A DNA stretch of 64,000 nt from Paracyclopina nana (Eukaryota > Arthropoda > Copepoda > Cyclopoida > Cyclopettidae). Both the position numbers and the translations under genes were made by a program. How positions within the stretch are numbered: the first letter of the stretch is position 1; the number at the start of each line of letters is the position of its first letter. The notes below the pieces were generated by a model. The model ran no database searches, had not been told where the DNA came from, and saw only the letters and a list, made by a program, of their open reading frames with translations. The stretch spans positions 1,178,001-1,242,000 of the forward strand of contig JAGUCH010000003.1 of NCBI GenBank assembly GCA_019096065.1, read 5' to 3'. Shown piece by piece: positions 35,105-46,527 of the stretch.

Positions 35105-37504
35105 AAGGATGATGGTTTTGTGACAAGTGAGGAAACTATGTGTCAAAGATGAAATGTGTGTGTGCTGTAATAAGTTTCCCTTGGTAAAGATGGAGCATCA
35201 AACTTTGTATTTACTGCCACAGTGCAAGAAATGCATTTCTTATTAGCTGCTGCTACACCAAAATTAGTAGGCGTGAAACCACTTACAAAATATCTGCACT
35301 CTCTTTTTCCTTAATTTCTGCAATATTCTGAGAATGATAGTTTCTAACAAAGTGATGAAAGATAATTGCCTTGATTCAATTTAAGACCTTTTGAGGGATC
35401 AAGAATGATTTTCAGCATGATGACAATCTGTTTGAAAGTGCGTCTTTTTGCCAAAAACTGTTGTATTTTCTTCCATCTATGCTACTTGGAACCTAATCAA
35501 TGCACAAATATTTCACCAGGAAGCTACACAGCCTTGAAGGCATGCAGCCCTTTGTGACAATAATGCAGTGAAAATGCAGACTCTCGCTAAAGGCTTTCTA
35601 GTTGGTTGGTGAGAAATTATTTGCATTCTAACTCTCAATTTGTTATCCCCTAAGCCAATTTTACAGCCTGGGTGCGTGTGGTGAAAATTCCAGCCAAATC
35701 GGACCATAAATGGCACTTTTATGCAAAGCACCATAAAAGCAATGCTTTTTTCTAGTTTCACCCATATAATTGCAGTTTCCTTCCATTAGATGTAATTGTT
35801 CAGCTCAATTTTGATGGTTTCATCTAAATGCAATTTATCTTACTTATTTCTTGTTGAGAAGCTTGTTTTAAGTGGTCATGTCCTGGCCAAAATGTCTGAA
35901 GGAAGCTCGCTAATTGCACGTAATTTGCCTTCACTCTGAGTGGAAAAAGGGCTCAAGAAATACTAAAGGGCTCCGGCTGTTTTTTGAGACGGAAGCTCGC
36001 AGCTTTCTATTTTATAACTAGGAGAAGTTGCGCCGTCAAAGCCCCGCGTTCACTATATGCTACATTACAACTTCTCTCATAAGCTATTTAACTGAGTGAC
36101 AACCCAGTAAACTTGTCATAAAAAGGCTAAGACAATTCCTTATGATGTCATAAGAGCAATTTATTCTTAATCAAGAGCAAAGTTTGAAATAGCCTTTATT
36201 TTTGAGGGTTTTTTCAACAATAACAGCTCGCTTTCTTTTACTGAGTGAGCTAATGATATCTGTTGAATATGGCAGTGCAAAGGAAGGAACAGATGCTCAG
36301 AAAGCTGCCAGTTCCATTCACAAAATTGAGTGTGAGGTGTTGAAAATTGCAGCAGAGCAGAAGAGAAGGAGGGGCGGATAATAATATCACATTGGGGGAT
36401 CACAAATCAATATTTTGGAATTCTGATACAACATTGAGATTCAGCAAAGAGAGTTCATCAAAAAAATCAGTGCCTACCTAGTCAGTTGATTTTTTTAAAA
36501 TATTATTACAATAAAAATTAGCTCACAGCTTTGAATGAATGGCTGTATGAATGTCCCTCTTTGTGACCTGTTTGTTGGCTTATTATTCAATTTAATGAAG
36601 TGTCAATGGCCGACATGAAATGACAAGCCCAACAAAGGCCATATAATTGCAGAATTTCTGATGAGATACGTATTTTGGGTCGACGTGAAAAAGCATCAAT
36701 TTTTCATGAATCCTCGACCCGGTTTGCAGTTAGATATCAGGATATATAAAGGGGGAGATATATCAGTGCAGTCTGTTACAAAGGATCCATGTGTCCCAAA
36801 ACAACACGAGCAGACTCTTCTTCTGCCTCTTGAATTTGCCCAGATTTGTGCTTTTACCTTTTACGCAGAAAATGGATCTCTTTTAAGCTCCATGTCACGA
36901 CAATTCTGCAGGCAGAAGGAAATAATGCATTTGACCCCAGAAAGGAAAGGCAATAAAGCTTGCAGCAAGCATTGGAAAATTGAAAGATCTCCTCTCTCCA
37001 CATTGGCCCTTTTTGTATTTTGCTTGCTTGCCCTCGCCCAGGAAATTGCTTAAATTGCAGAGAATTTTTCTCCTGTAGTAAAAGCTCTATGGTAGAAGAG
37101 GATGCAGCAAGCCACCAACATTCTTACAAAGTTGGTGCCATCAAATTGCAATTGATTTTTCAGAGGCTTTTCAATCCTTTTAAGGAAATTCCTAAGAATG
37201 TACCTAGATTTGGCGGCTTTATGCTATTATTTTAGATGGCGCCACTGCATGCACAGAAGATAGGGTCAGAGTTACGCGAACTGGCTTCTTTTAGCCGTTT
37301 GCACTTTTGGCATTTTTGGCTAGCAAATGGCTTATATGATTGCATGCCTTCCCATTCTCCGCTTAAAGTCCCTTAAGCGAATCACTTTCCTTTTTTGCTA
37401 TGAGTTCTGTGCAAAAAAAGGACTAAGGGCACTTTTTTTGGGCGAAAAATATTGCCAAGTAAAATAGCATGCAAAAGTGTTGACGTGACATTCAGAGCTA
37501 GTGC

Positions 37505-37542
37505 TTCATTTCTTACCGCATTATTTTGCGGTAAGAAATGAA
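37505..37542. repeat. 16-bp perfect hairpin
   Basis: Arms 37505-37520 and 37527-37542 are perfectly complementary (core TCTTACCGCA / TGCGGTAAGA) around a 6-nt loop. It abuts the start of the 94-bp repeat copy at 37542. Function unknown. Confidence 0.75.
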
Positions 37543-37635
37543 CGGTGGCGCCATCTATAGTGGAAGTGAAAATAACACGTCAACAAAACCATTTTTGAAG
37601 CCGTTACAGGGCAACTTTAAAAAAAATGTGTAAGG
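37542..37635 (+). repeat. 94-bp repeat, left copy (pair with 55804-55897)
   Basis: Begins acggtggcgccatctatag and ends atgtgtaagg. It differs from 55804-55897 at only a few positions, in the same orientation. The two copies lie outside, and on opposite sides of, the 15.4-kb transposon. Confidence 0.85.
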
Positions 37636-39510
37636 CTAACAGACGAACTAGGCTAGTTCTAGCTAGAGTAGTCCACTTTTTTTACTTGAAATACTTACCA
37701 GAATTCCATGTACAATTCTGTGGCAAAAAAGACATGTCCAAAACAACAATAAAGAGATCACTATTGGCAGCTTGGCGGAAACAAATTGCCCCTTGCGCTT
37801 TGAAGCTGTATGACATTTTTGCTGCTACAAAAAGTGTACTAGAGTTTTTCTTACTTTTGCTTGCCCATTGTCCTGTTCATGTACTTCCTAAACTCCTCAA
37901 GAAAATGCACGAAAAACAAATGAAGGAAAAGCGAAAAACTGACTCGCTAGCGGATACAAAAAAAATCAGATCGACTCTAAGCCAACTTAAAAAAATCTAA
38001 TTTTGGCAATTTATGGGCCACATCTTAAAAATTTCCAGCAAAATTAATAGTAAGATTTTCATTTTTCACCAAAGAAACGCGAAGGAGGCTACTTTTTCAT
38101 GAGGAAATGTTGAAAATCATGAAACTAAATAGCAAAAATTGCCATTAATAACGCTGCTCGGTCCCCAGCTGAACTCGTAGAGTGGCAGTGAGCAGCAGAT
38201 TCACTTTTCCTTAAGGCAATTTTCCTTAACCTCAAGGCATTCTTAATACATGAACAAGGCATTGATGTTATGTTGTATCGAATTCATTCATTCCCCTTTT
38301 AGAGTCGCATCGTCGTCCTCTTTGCCATCAGAGCCCAGATTAAGCTTAAATTCCTTTGAAGTCCCCAGAATACAGAGCCTTTCTTGTTACCAGCCACGCC
38401 TAATGATTTGACAAAGTTTGCTGCTCTCAAGACTCTGCAGTTAAAGCTCATTTTCATCACATACTATGTACATAGTAGTAGTTCAATGCTTGCCAAAATA
38501 CACTGCTACACTTGACTGTGCTAATTTAAGGGAAAATGAGCTGAGCTTCAGTATTTTTTAGCAAATTGAAAAAAACCTGGGCTACAAAGAAGTCAAAGCT
38601 TTCAAAAAGTTGGCTGTTTTGATCTTTGAGTGGATGCAAATGTGGTGGGAGTACAAATTCATCAAGAGACTTACATTTTTTTCTGCATAATTTATCAAGT
38701 TTGTCTGGCAAGGAAGACTTTGCAGGGGTTAACCACTGCACTGAGAATCCAACAAGCTTCTAGCAAATTCCTTTTGACATCTTTTTTATTCACTGTCAAA
38801 AGTGTAAATAAATCAATTTTTTACTCTCTGATGGGTAAATAAGGCTTTTTCCCTTATTGTACCACCCCAGAAGCTTTCATATTTCAAGCAGATTTTTTCA
38901 AAGAGAGGATTTTGTGGACCAGCAACATAAATCACAGCTATCTGAATGCAGATCTCCTCTGGGCCAGAAAGACCCAGCTTCTACCCATTGTAGTTGAAAA
39001 AGTGGATTTGGGTTGGACGTTACGCACCTGGGTTAATATAAAAGAGACCTAATAAAAAAAGCAGCCATGATAATTTATTGGTTGGCTCAAATCATGCAGA
39101 CAAACTGCCAACTTCCGGGATAAAATCACTCTTTACAATTTTCAAAAAACAAATTGTACCTCTTAAAGATACAAACGAAAACAAAAAATGGCAGTAGCCA
39201 AAAGTCAAGAAAATGGACGACTCTTTTTCATGATTTGTTGGCTGCTCAGCATCACTCTGTCATTTTCTTGGCAAAGCCTTAAAGACAAATAGGGTCCAAA
39301 AAAAGATCAGTTTAGCTGCATTTTTCCATGTTTTTGCTTCACTATACATTGCAATGGAGTGTTGAAGCAAGCGTTAAAGAGCTGATTTGGATAAAGTGAG
39401 AGCAAAGTTTTCATAAAGTTCAACTTTAGTAGTACTGTGCTGCAGGATTCCAGTATTGCAGCAGTGGGACTTTGCTCCTGGTTATTGTTATTATAACTGC
39501 CACACATCTA

Positions 39511-39524
39511 CCCAACCAGACAAA
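39511..39524 (+). repeat. Left terminal inverted repeat
   Basis: CCCAACCAGACAAA, exactly complementary to 54871-54884. With the outer TA included the match is 16 bp. Sequence further inward does not match the other end. Confidence 0.85.
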
Positions 39525-39996
39525 ATAAAAAATAGTACTGATTTAGTACTTAATTAATACTGGGTTCGAATTTAGTCGTATATGGCATTACTACCGAAAA
39601 ACGTGTAACGCTTTGAATAAACATATGATTTGGCGACTACTGATTTTTTAAAATTAATGCTACGATTTTAAAATTATAAAAAATGCAAAGCCTGCATCCC
39701 ATTGATGCCATATCAATCAAAAAATTCATTAAATTATGCTTAGTTTCTGAGTTATTAATTTTTAAAAATCTTTCTACGATAACTAAACCTGTCTTTTATC
39801 CCTTTAGTATATATTTTACTCTTCAAAAATACACCTTTTTTAAAAAAAATTAAAAAAAAAATCAATCTAGTATTATCTCGGTATTTTTAATGAAAAATTC
39901 TAATTTCATATACTACATGCTTAAAAATTATGCAGTAGTCATGAAGAATACTTGCCGTTAAAAACAGGGTATTTATTTCAAAATTTTAATTTATGT
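39525..39996. other. Left subterminal region of the transposon
   Basis: About 470 bp of very AT-rich DNA. Close to the tip is the repeated phrase agtactgatttagtacttaa, with TAGTACT-type units also present elsewhere in the element. It may hold transposase binding sites; no gene. Confidence 0.4.
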
Positions 39997-40853
39997 ACGC
40001 ATAGAATACACCTCTGAAATGCGTTGCATATGGATTATACCCACCGTTACGTTTATGCCATATGGACTGAATTATCAAACTCCAATTTGTACGCATTTGA
40101 TACATGTCGCTTTTCGGTCAACTACACCGTCATCTACGCATAGAATACACCTCTGAAATGCGTTGCATATGGATTATACCCACCGTTACGTTTATGCCAT
40201 ATGGACTGAATTATCAAACTCCAATTTGTACGCATTTGATACATGTCGCTTTTCGGTCAACTACACCGTCATCTACGCATAGAATACACCTCTGAAATGC
40301 GTTGCATATGGATTATTCCCACCGTTACGATTATGCCATATGGACTGAATTATCAAACTCCAATTTGGACGCATTTGATACATGTCGCTTTTCGGTCAAC
40401 TACACCGTCATCTACGCATAGAATACACCTCTGAAATGCGTTGCATATGGATTATACCCACCGTTACGTTTATGCCTTATGGACTAAATTATCAAACTCC
40501 AATTTGTACGCATTTGATACATGTCGCTTTTCGGTCAACTACACCGTCATCTACGCATAGAATACACCTCTGAAATGCGTTGCATATGGATTATTCCCAC
40601 CGTTACGTTTATGCCATATGGACTGAATTATCAAACTCCAATTTGGACGCATTTGATACATGTCGCTTTTCGGTCAACTACACCGTCATCTACGCATAGA
40701 ATACACCTCTGAAATGCGTTGCATATGGATTATTCCCACCGTTACATTTATGCCATATGGACTGAATTATCAAACTCCAATTTGGACGCATTTGATACAT
40801 GTCGCTTTTCGGTCAACTACACCGTCATCTACGCATAGAATACACCTCTGAAA
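39997..40853 (+). repeat. 139-bp tandem array, six units plus a 22-bp partial
   Basis: Units start at 39997, 40136, 40275, 40414, 40553 and 40692, with a partial unit from 40831. Units are nearly identical, differing at a handful of sites (for example ttattccc for ttataccc). The 63-aa open frames seen in each unit are by-products of the array: the 139-bp period shifts frame and no start context is shared with a gene. Confidence 0.95.
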
Positions 40854-40979
40854 TTTGTTTTTATAGCAGGAAATGCTTTTTTTTTATTAGTAAATAAATC
40901 AGAAATATTAGTATTAACACAGTATGGAAAAAAAATAATACTGAGAACATACAGTTGATGAGTTGTTTGAACCTTATGT

Positions 40980-43952
40980 TCAATTTTCTTCATAAACTTC
41001 GACTTCAATTTGGTGCTCCTGAACATCTTCATCTGATGAGGAGTTATCGGCCTGGAAAAAATAATTGTATCAAATAATTATTATGTCAAACTATGTTTCG
41101 TTACATTCTTAGTAGATGCCTTCGACTCCCTCACTTTCTGACTTGTAGAGGTGACACTTTTAGTCAGCGATGAGCAATTGATTGGCGTAGATACATCCAG
41201 AGTCTCTTTTTGGCATTGTTGTGAAAAGTAATTTGAAATTTTTAATTGAGACGAAGTTGACGCTGACTGCAATCCACATTTTTGAGATCTTGCTGAATCA
41301 CGACCACGATTGTTCTCTTCTTTGCCATCACTACGTTCCTCTCTTTTCTCAAACAAAGCTCTCTTCTTCGTTTTCTCCTTGGATGACTGTGGTTTTACAA
41401 AATCGTCATCCGAATCAGAATTGTCCTTGGCAGGTGTCATAAGACTTCGTATTGCGTCTTGACTACGCCACTCCCTTATTTGCTCTGTCAAGTCATCACA
41501 CTTTGCCAGCTCTTCCAAATACTTCTGCTTTGGCTAAGGATGAATCATAAGTGAATTACAAGTTTCATCAAAACGTATAATACTTAATATATACCTTTAA
41601 AGTTCCGACAATCTGAGAGAAACTGACCGATTCCGGATTCTTATCAAGGGCTAGACATATTGCAGCAATGACTTTCGTAGCATCCCCTAAAGTTTCAATT
41701 TGAACTCCCGCGCCTCTTCGAGAGTTATCCAGATAGTCTTCATCAGTTTCCATGCACTCTTGATCATTGTCGGTAGTAGAATCAGCGGCAAATTTCCTCT
41801 TCAATGCATTAATGTTCTTACTGTTTTCGCAAAATTGCTCAAAAGTAATAGCTGCTACATAATTCGCGTGCTATAAGGTAAACAAATGAATTATTATCAA
41901 TTTAATTTATTAAATGGTGAAAACCTACCCGATTGTTCTGCCAATACCAATACGCCTCATCAAATAGTGCCTTCAATGCAGCTTTAGCCGTTGGAGCCCT
42001 TTTGCAGACATCGTCAATTAGCCTTTGCCTGTCGCCACTTAGTGCATCGCCCATTCGAATTTTGACATCTTGCACAGAGGTTTTCTTAACGGCTCCAACA
42101 TCAATTTTCCTCCTAAGCAAGTATGATGTCGCAACTTCCTCAGCAAATTTGACAGCTCCAATTGGATATCCACGCTTGAACCACATTTTGTTAAGCATTC
42201 CCCTAAATAAGACAATATTATTGAATGTGAAAGTTTGTAGCAATAACTATTCAAACTACGTTGACTTCTCTCCTAGAATCATATGGGCTCGTGCATTGTT
42301 GGTGAACAAAATTCGGTTGAGCACACCAGCCATCTTCCTTTTCATGTCTGCGTAATCAATTTTGTCAACACGAGTAATGATTGCAGACTGAAGCAATTGC
42401 AAGACAACGTCACAGGCAAAGAAATAGTCATAGCCTATGCAAACTCGATCAGCAGGAAGGTGTCTCAAGACAATTTGTCTTGCGACGGATTCTCTGTCGG
42501 CAGGCATAGACCTAATCAAGGACATTTGCTCCTTCATTTCGGATGTTTGTTCAAGAATCGCCTTATTGGTCATTAGAATCTCCTTTTGATCATCATTCTT
42601 GCGCTTTAAAAAAAAAAGTAGTTACTAAGAAAAAACACGATAAAGTATAAAACTAATACCGGTTTCATTGAGGCAGTCGCTTTAATCCATTTAGATGAAC
42701 TAATGGACAAGTCGTTGATTTTTGAGCACAGCTGCTTGATTTCGTCTGTCTCAGATCCTAAATTCTTAGCGACAGAATCAATGCTTTCGATGAGTTCAGT
42801 TTTGGCATCATCGATCCGCTTGAAAATACTTTGTTCGAGTTTTGGCAGTAATTCTCGAACAATTTGAGTTACGAGCTGATCAAGTGGGCCATCCAATGAT
42901 GACAGTCGAGTTGAGGGTTGCGTGTCGTCAGTTACCTCATTACGAGATGAGATTGATCGTTCAATAAAAGTCTTTGAACTTCTCTTTGCTGGAAGGACAT
43001 CACTCATCTCAGATCCATCGTCAGAAAGATCAGAATGTTCAAATGCATTCTGAGATGAGCTTGGCCTTTTACGTTTGTTGGCAATCTTGCTGTTGCTCTT
43101 GACGATCAACTTCTGAGAGTAGCTTCCTTCATCTGGATCCTCAATATCCGGAATTTCCTAATATTAGCAACAATAATTATATTTAGTCATTTCAATCGAA
43201 AAATTCAAATAATTACCAATGGTAGTTTGTTCGATTTCGTTACGGCATCACTGTCAGAGGTGATAGGGCATTTCACAGGCTTGCTTCTTAAATTGTGCGA
43301 GCTCCAATTATGATAAATATGTTCGCCAGTTTTGATGTCAATTGCCGGGAACGTATAATCCATCATAAGTTTTTCTGGGTAGGTCGCGACCATTTGAGCA
43401 TACATTCTTTGTATTGGCCCAATGCCTCTGCATTTTCGGAAGTGACTGTTTTGAAAAACTAGTAAGTTATTCAAGCGACCCTCAGTGACCTCTGAAAGAA
43501 TTTAAACATTATTAAAACAATTCAAAAAATATTCTGACTAAATACTTACTGTCTTCTATTCGGAAATAAACATAGGTAGGAGTCAACTCAATGCCATTGT
43601 GGACAAAGCATGGCTTCAAGCGCATAGAAGTCTTCAAACATTTGAATGGTTTGAATCCGAATATCTCCTCTAGCGTTTTATTAGTGACTTGGCAGACATC
43701 ACTTACATTCCGAACAAAGAGCTTGTCTTTCTTGAGCTTTGGATCAAAAAGACAGATGCGATCGTAATTACCACCAGTTTTTGGAATATCAACAGATTTC
43801 TTTCGATCTAAACCAGTACAATCCTCTGAGACATGGACCTCGGCACCAGCAGCATATTGCAGGTCTTCCCCAATAATGTCATCATCTTGAGCAGGCGTCA
43901 AAATTGGCAATTCATCAGAATTTTCGGTTCGCTTAATTCTCTTCATTGACAT
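40980..43952 (-). CDS. Cargo gene A: novel-family protein, 8 exons, 856 aa
   Basis: Exons 43952-43550, 43491-43217, 43157-42660, 42603-42260, 42202-41929, 41870-41595, 41533-41105 and 41051-40980; all joins are GT-AG and in frame. Not recognised. The N-terminal part has a conserved block shared with genes B and C (CQVTNKTLEEIFGF, FRIED, MVATYPEKLMMDYTFP). A Ser- and Lys-rich linker with coiled-coil character follows, then an alpha-helical block (RQIVLRHLPADRVCIGYDYFFACDVV; LFTNNARAHMILG; MWFKRGYPIGAVKFAEEV; DALSGDRQRLIDDVCKRAP) and an acidic/basic disordered tail. The tail suggests a nuclear protein. A 20-bp duplicated phrase (44021-44060) lies upstream. Proposed role: accessory or cargo protein of the transposon. 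Confidence 0.8.
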
Positions 43953-44295
43953 TGTAATGGCGTGAACACGTGGAACGAATACGAGATTCTATGTTAGCTG
44001 AAGTTGAGACAATTGTGCTGAGCATGTATAGTAATTAATGAGCATGTATAGTAATTAATGAGCATGAAAGACGATGATTAATTATCACGTGTAATCATAA
44101 AAATAAGATTTTTTAAAAAAAAATTGAACAATGTGATAATCAGTATTAAAAATGAAGTTAATTCAAAAAATACTTATCTAATACTTATAAAATACTGTCT
44201 AAATTGAATTTTTTAACAAAAAAAAAATATGATAAGAAAACATTTATTCTTTAGACATATCAGTACAAATATGGAATGTACGACAAAACGATGAA
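43953..44295. promoter_or_regulatory. Upstream region of cargo gene A
   Basis: Between the stop of gene B and the start of gene A. Holds an exact 20-bp direct duplication (44021-44040, 44041-44060, agcatgtatagtaattaatg). Otherwise AT-rich with no gene. Confidence 0.45.
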
Positions 44296-45574
44296 TTATT
44301 CGTCATCCGAGATGGGTGGAATGTCATCGTTGTTGACGGATTGTCCGAAACGAGATTCCACAACATTGACACGACCAATCATTCGCAATTGCTCGACAAC
44401 ATCACTAATGCTAGTAACAGCGTTAAGAATGGCAGTCAACATTGTCATCGTTGACTGTTGGTTGTCACCTTCGTCCTAAATTAGTATAAACTGTTTCAGA
44501 AGCATTGCTAAACCTAATATTGATGTGATTTACCGTTTGGATGGATTCAGCAATCCCCTTGAGCGTTTTGACATCTTCTGACAATTGTTGAAACGAATCC
44601 GATTGCGATTGCATTGCGTCAAGCATATCAATCTTGATAATACTGACATCGCTTGCTAGAGACTTGACAGAGTCTTGAATTGAGGCTAATAGTTCACGCT
44701 GCTCTCGACTTTGACTTGTAATTGCCTCGACAATCCGTGGCATCAACTTCGAGGCAATACCATCAACGAGTTGACTGACTGACGATTGATCCTGTCCCTG
44801 AGCGTCATCAGCGGCTAGGAGTGGTTGACGAGAATTTTCTTTGGGACTACTGTCAACAAGTTTAGGTTGATCAGTTTGCTCATCATGCTGGAATAAAGTA
44901 AGATGTATTAACTGCAAATTACGTGAAAATAATATATATATAGTGTATCATACTTCATCTTCGGAGCACAGGTCCACGACAATCGGTGTTTTACGGACCA
45001 AAGAGAAGAAGTGGAAGTTGAACACCTTGGTATTTGGATCCATCGGTGGGTAGGTATAATACGCCATTAGTTTCTCAGAATAGTGCTGAACCATTTTTTC
45101 GTAGAGAGCTCCTCGGACAGTAGCAGAGACGCAACGAAACATGTGCCGGTTCAAGAAATGAACAATTGTCGCCAAACGATCATTGGAGACAGCTAAACAG
45201 AATGATATTAGAATACTTTAAATGAAATTTAATATAAAATATCCATTACCGTCTTCTACCCTCACGAAAATGTTGAACATCTCTTGCTTCTTTCGATGGA
45301 TCACCATGCACGGAGTCTTACGCAGCTCTTCAGACAGTTCTTGACGGATATCGGCTTGGAATATATCATTCAAAGTTCGATCGGAATACTGGCAGTAGTA
45401 ATCCACGGACTCGACGAAGAAAGAGTCATACTTCTTGACACGGTTAAACAGAATGAACCGGTTAAAGATTCCAATATCGGGGCGATGGACGATTTCACTC
45501 TTGGGGAGATGAGCTGATTCTTCGGATAATGGAATTGGCACTCCCAAAATTTCGCAGATTCTTTTCTTCGACAT
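44296..45574 (-). CDS. Cargo gene B: short paralogue, 4 exons, 365 aa
   Basis: Exons 45574-45250, 45192-44954, 44887-44534 and 44475-44296 close in frame. It shares the N-terminal block with A and C (CQYSDRTLNDIF, FVRVED, MVQHYSEKLMAYYTYP). Exon 2 is 239 bp, the same length and phase as exon 2 of gene C. A coiled-coil-like exon 3 and a short acidic fourth exon follow (ending DDIPPISDDE). The helical C-terminal half present in A and C is missing, yet the gene ends with a proper splice and stop, so it may be a working short form. It could compete with or regulate the long paralogues; this is inference. Confidence 0.75.
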
Positions 45575-46527
45575 CGTTAAAGGCGATATTAGCGGCACGG
45601 AAACACTTCACACGTGGATATTTATTTATCATGAAAATTGCTGAGACAAAAATTGAGAAAGAGCGCGATTTCTTGGCGGCTAGGGCTAAGCTAGGCTGAA
45701 CGCAGTTCAGTTATTGTACTGGCACGGCAGTTGCCACGTTGAAATCCCGCTTATCGCAACTACAATAACAATAAATAACACGCAACCTATCATCGAGCGA
45801 TTTTTAATACTTAGAACAATAACGATGGATTTAAAGTATTAATCAAGTAGCATATTGACGTAGCAATGACTAATTTAATGTTTTCGTGTATGCAGATGCA
45901 TCATCTCAACTTTGCGTTTGTTCATAATAAATTATGTAGTCGTTAAGATAACGCTACATACTAATAAGCGCTAATTACAATGTATTTAATCACAATTATT
46001 ATATTTTTGAACAAGTAATGATGATAATAACTGATATTCAGAAGTGCATGGCTTAAATTCGCGATTGCGCGCGCTAGTAATAATAATGTGCATGATGTCA
46101 GTAGCGATGCTGCTGAAGCATCTCGATAAAGTTAGCAACAATCATTTTATGTTTATTTAAGGTGTGTTAAATACGGATTAGGAAACATTAGCTTTAAAAA
46201 TAGTTTTTTCCAACGGAATTTTTTAAAAACAATGTCAGAAAAAGATAAACGGTATTTTATTAGAACTTTATTAGAAAAATTCTAAGAAAATACCAATGTA
46301 ATACTAACCATAATTACTAATGTTTCTTTTTTTTTTATTCAACGCTCGAGCAATTGATATATGAAATGAAATAAGATGAGGCATAATTACCAGTTAAGTA
46401 TTCTCTATTCTCTATTCTTTACGACACATGCTTATTAGTATTACGTTATATCACAGATAAATTTTGATTGTGCAAGAGTGCACTAAGAATTCTGGTCCGA
46501 AATAATGTACAAATGATTCGTTCATGC
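45575..46527. other. Between cargo genes B and C
   Basis: About 950 bp containing the gene B upstream region and the gene C 3' flank. AT-rich, with nothing recognisable. Minus-strand poly(A)-type signals are possible near 46340 (tttattc on the plus strand). Confidence 0.4.

Larger units (their letters stand above)
35105..39508. other. 4.4-kb gene-poor region
   Basis: No gene recognised. Short open frames such as 36661-37053 and 37626-38000 have no domain-like content. Contains the hairpin and the shared 94-bp repeat listed separately. Confidence 0.45.

Noticed and set aside
40104-40851. Five nearly identical 63-aa open frames in a row
   Set aside because: They are translations of the 139-bp satellite unit; the period is not a multiple of three and no gene-like context exists.
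41902-42603. BEN-domain call for cargo genes A and C
   Set aside because: The segment LFTNNARAH...WFKRGYP vaguely recalls a BEN domain, but the defining residues were not convincing by eye.
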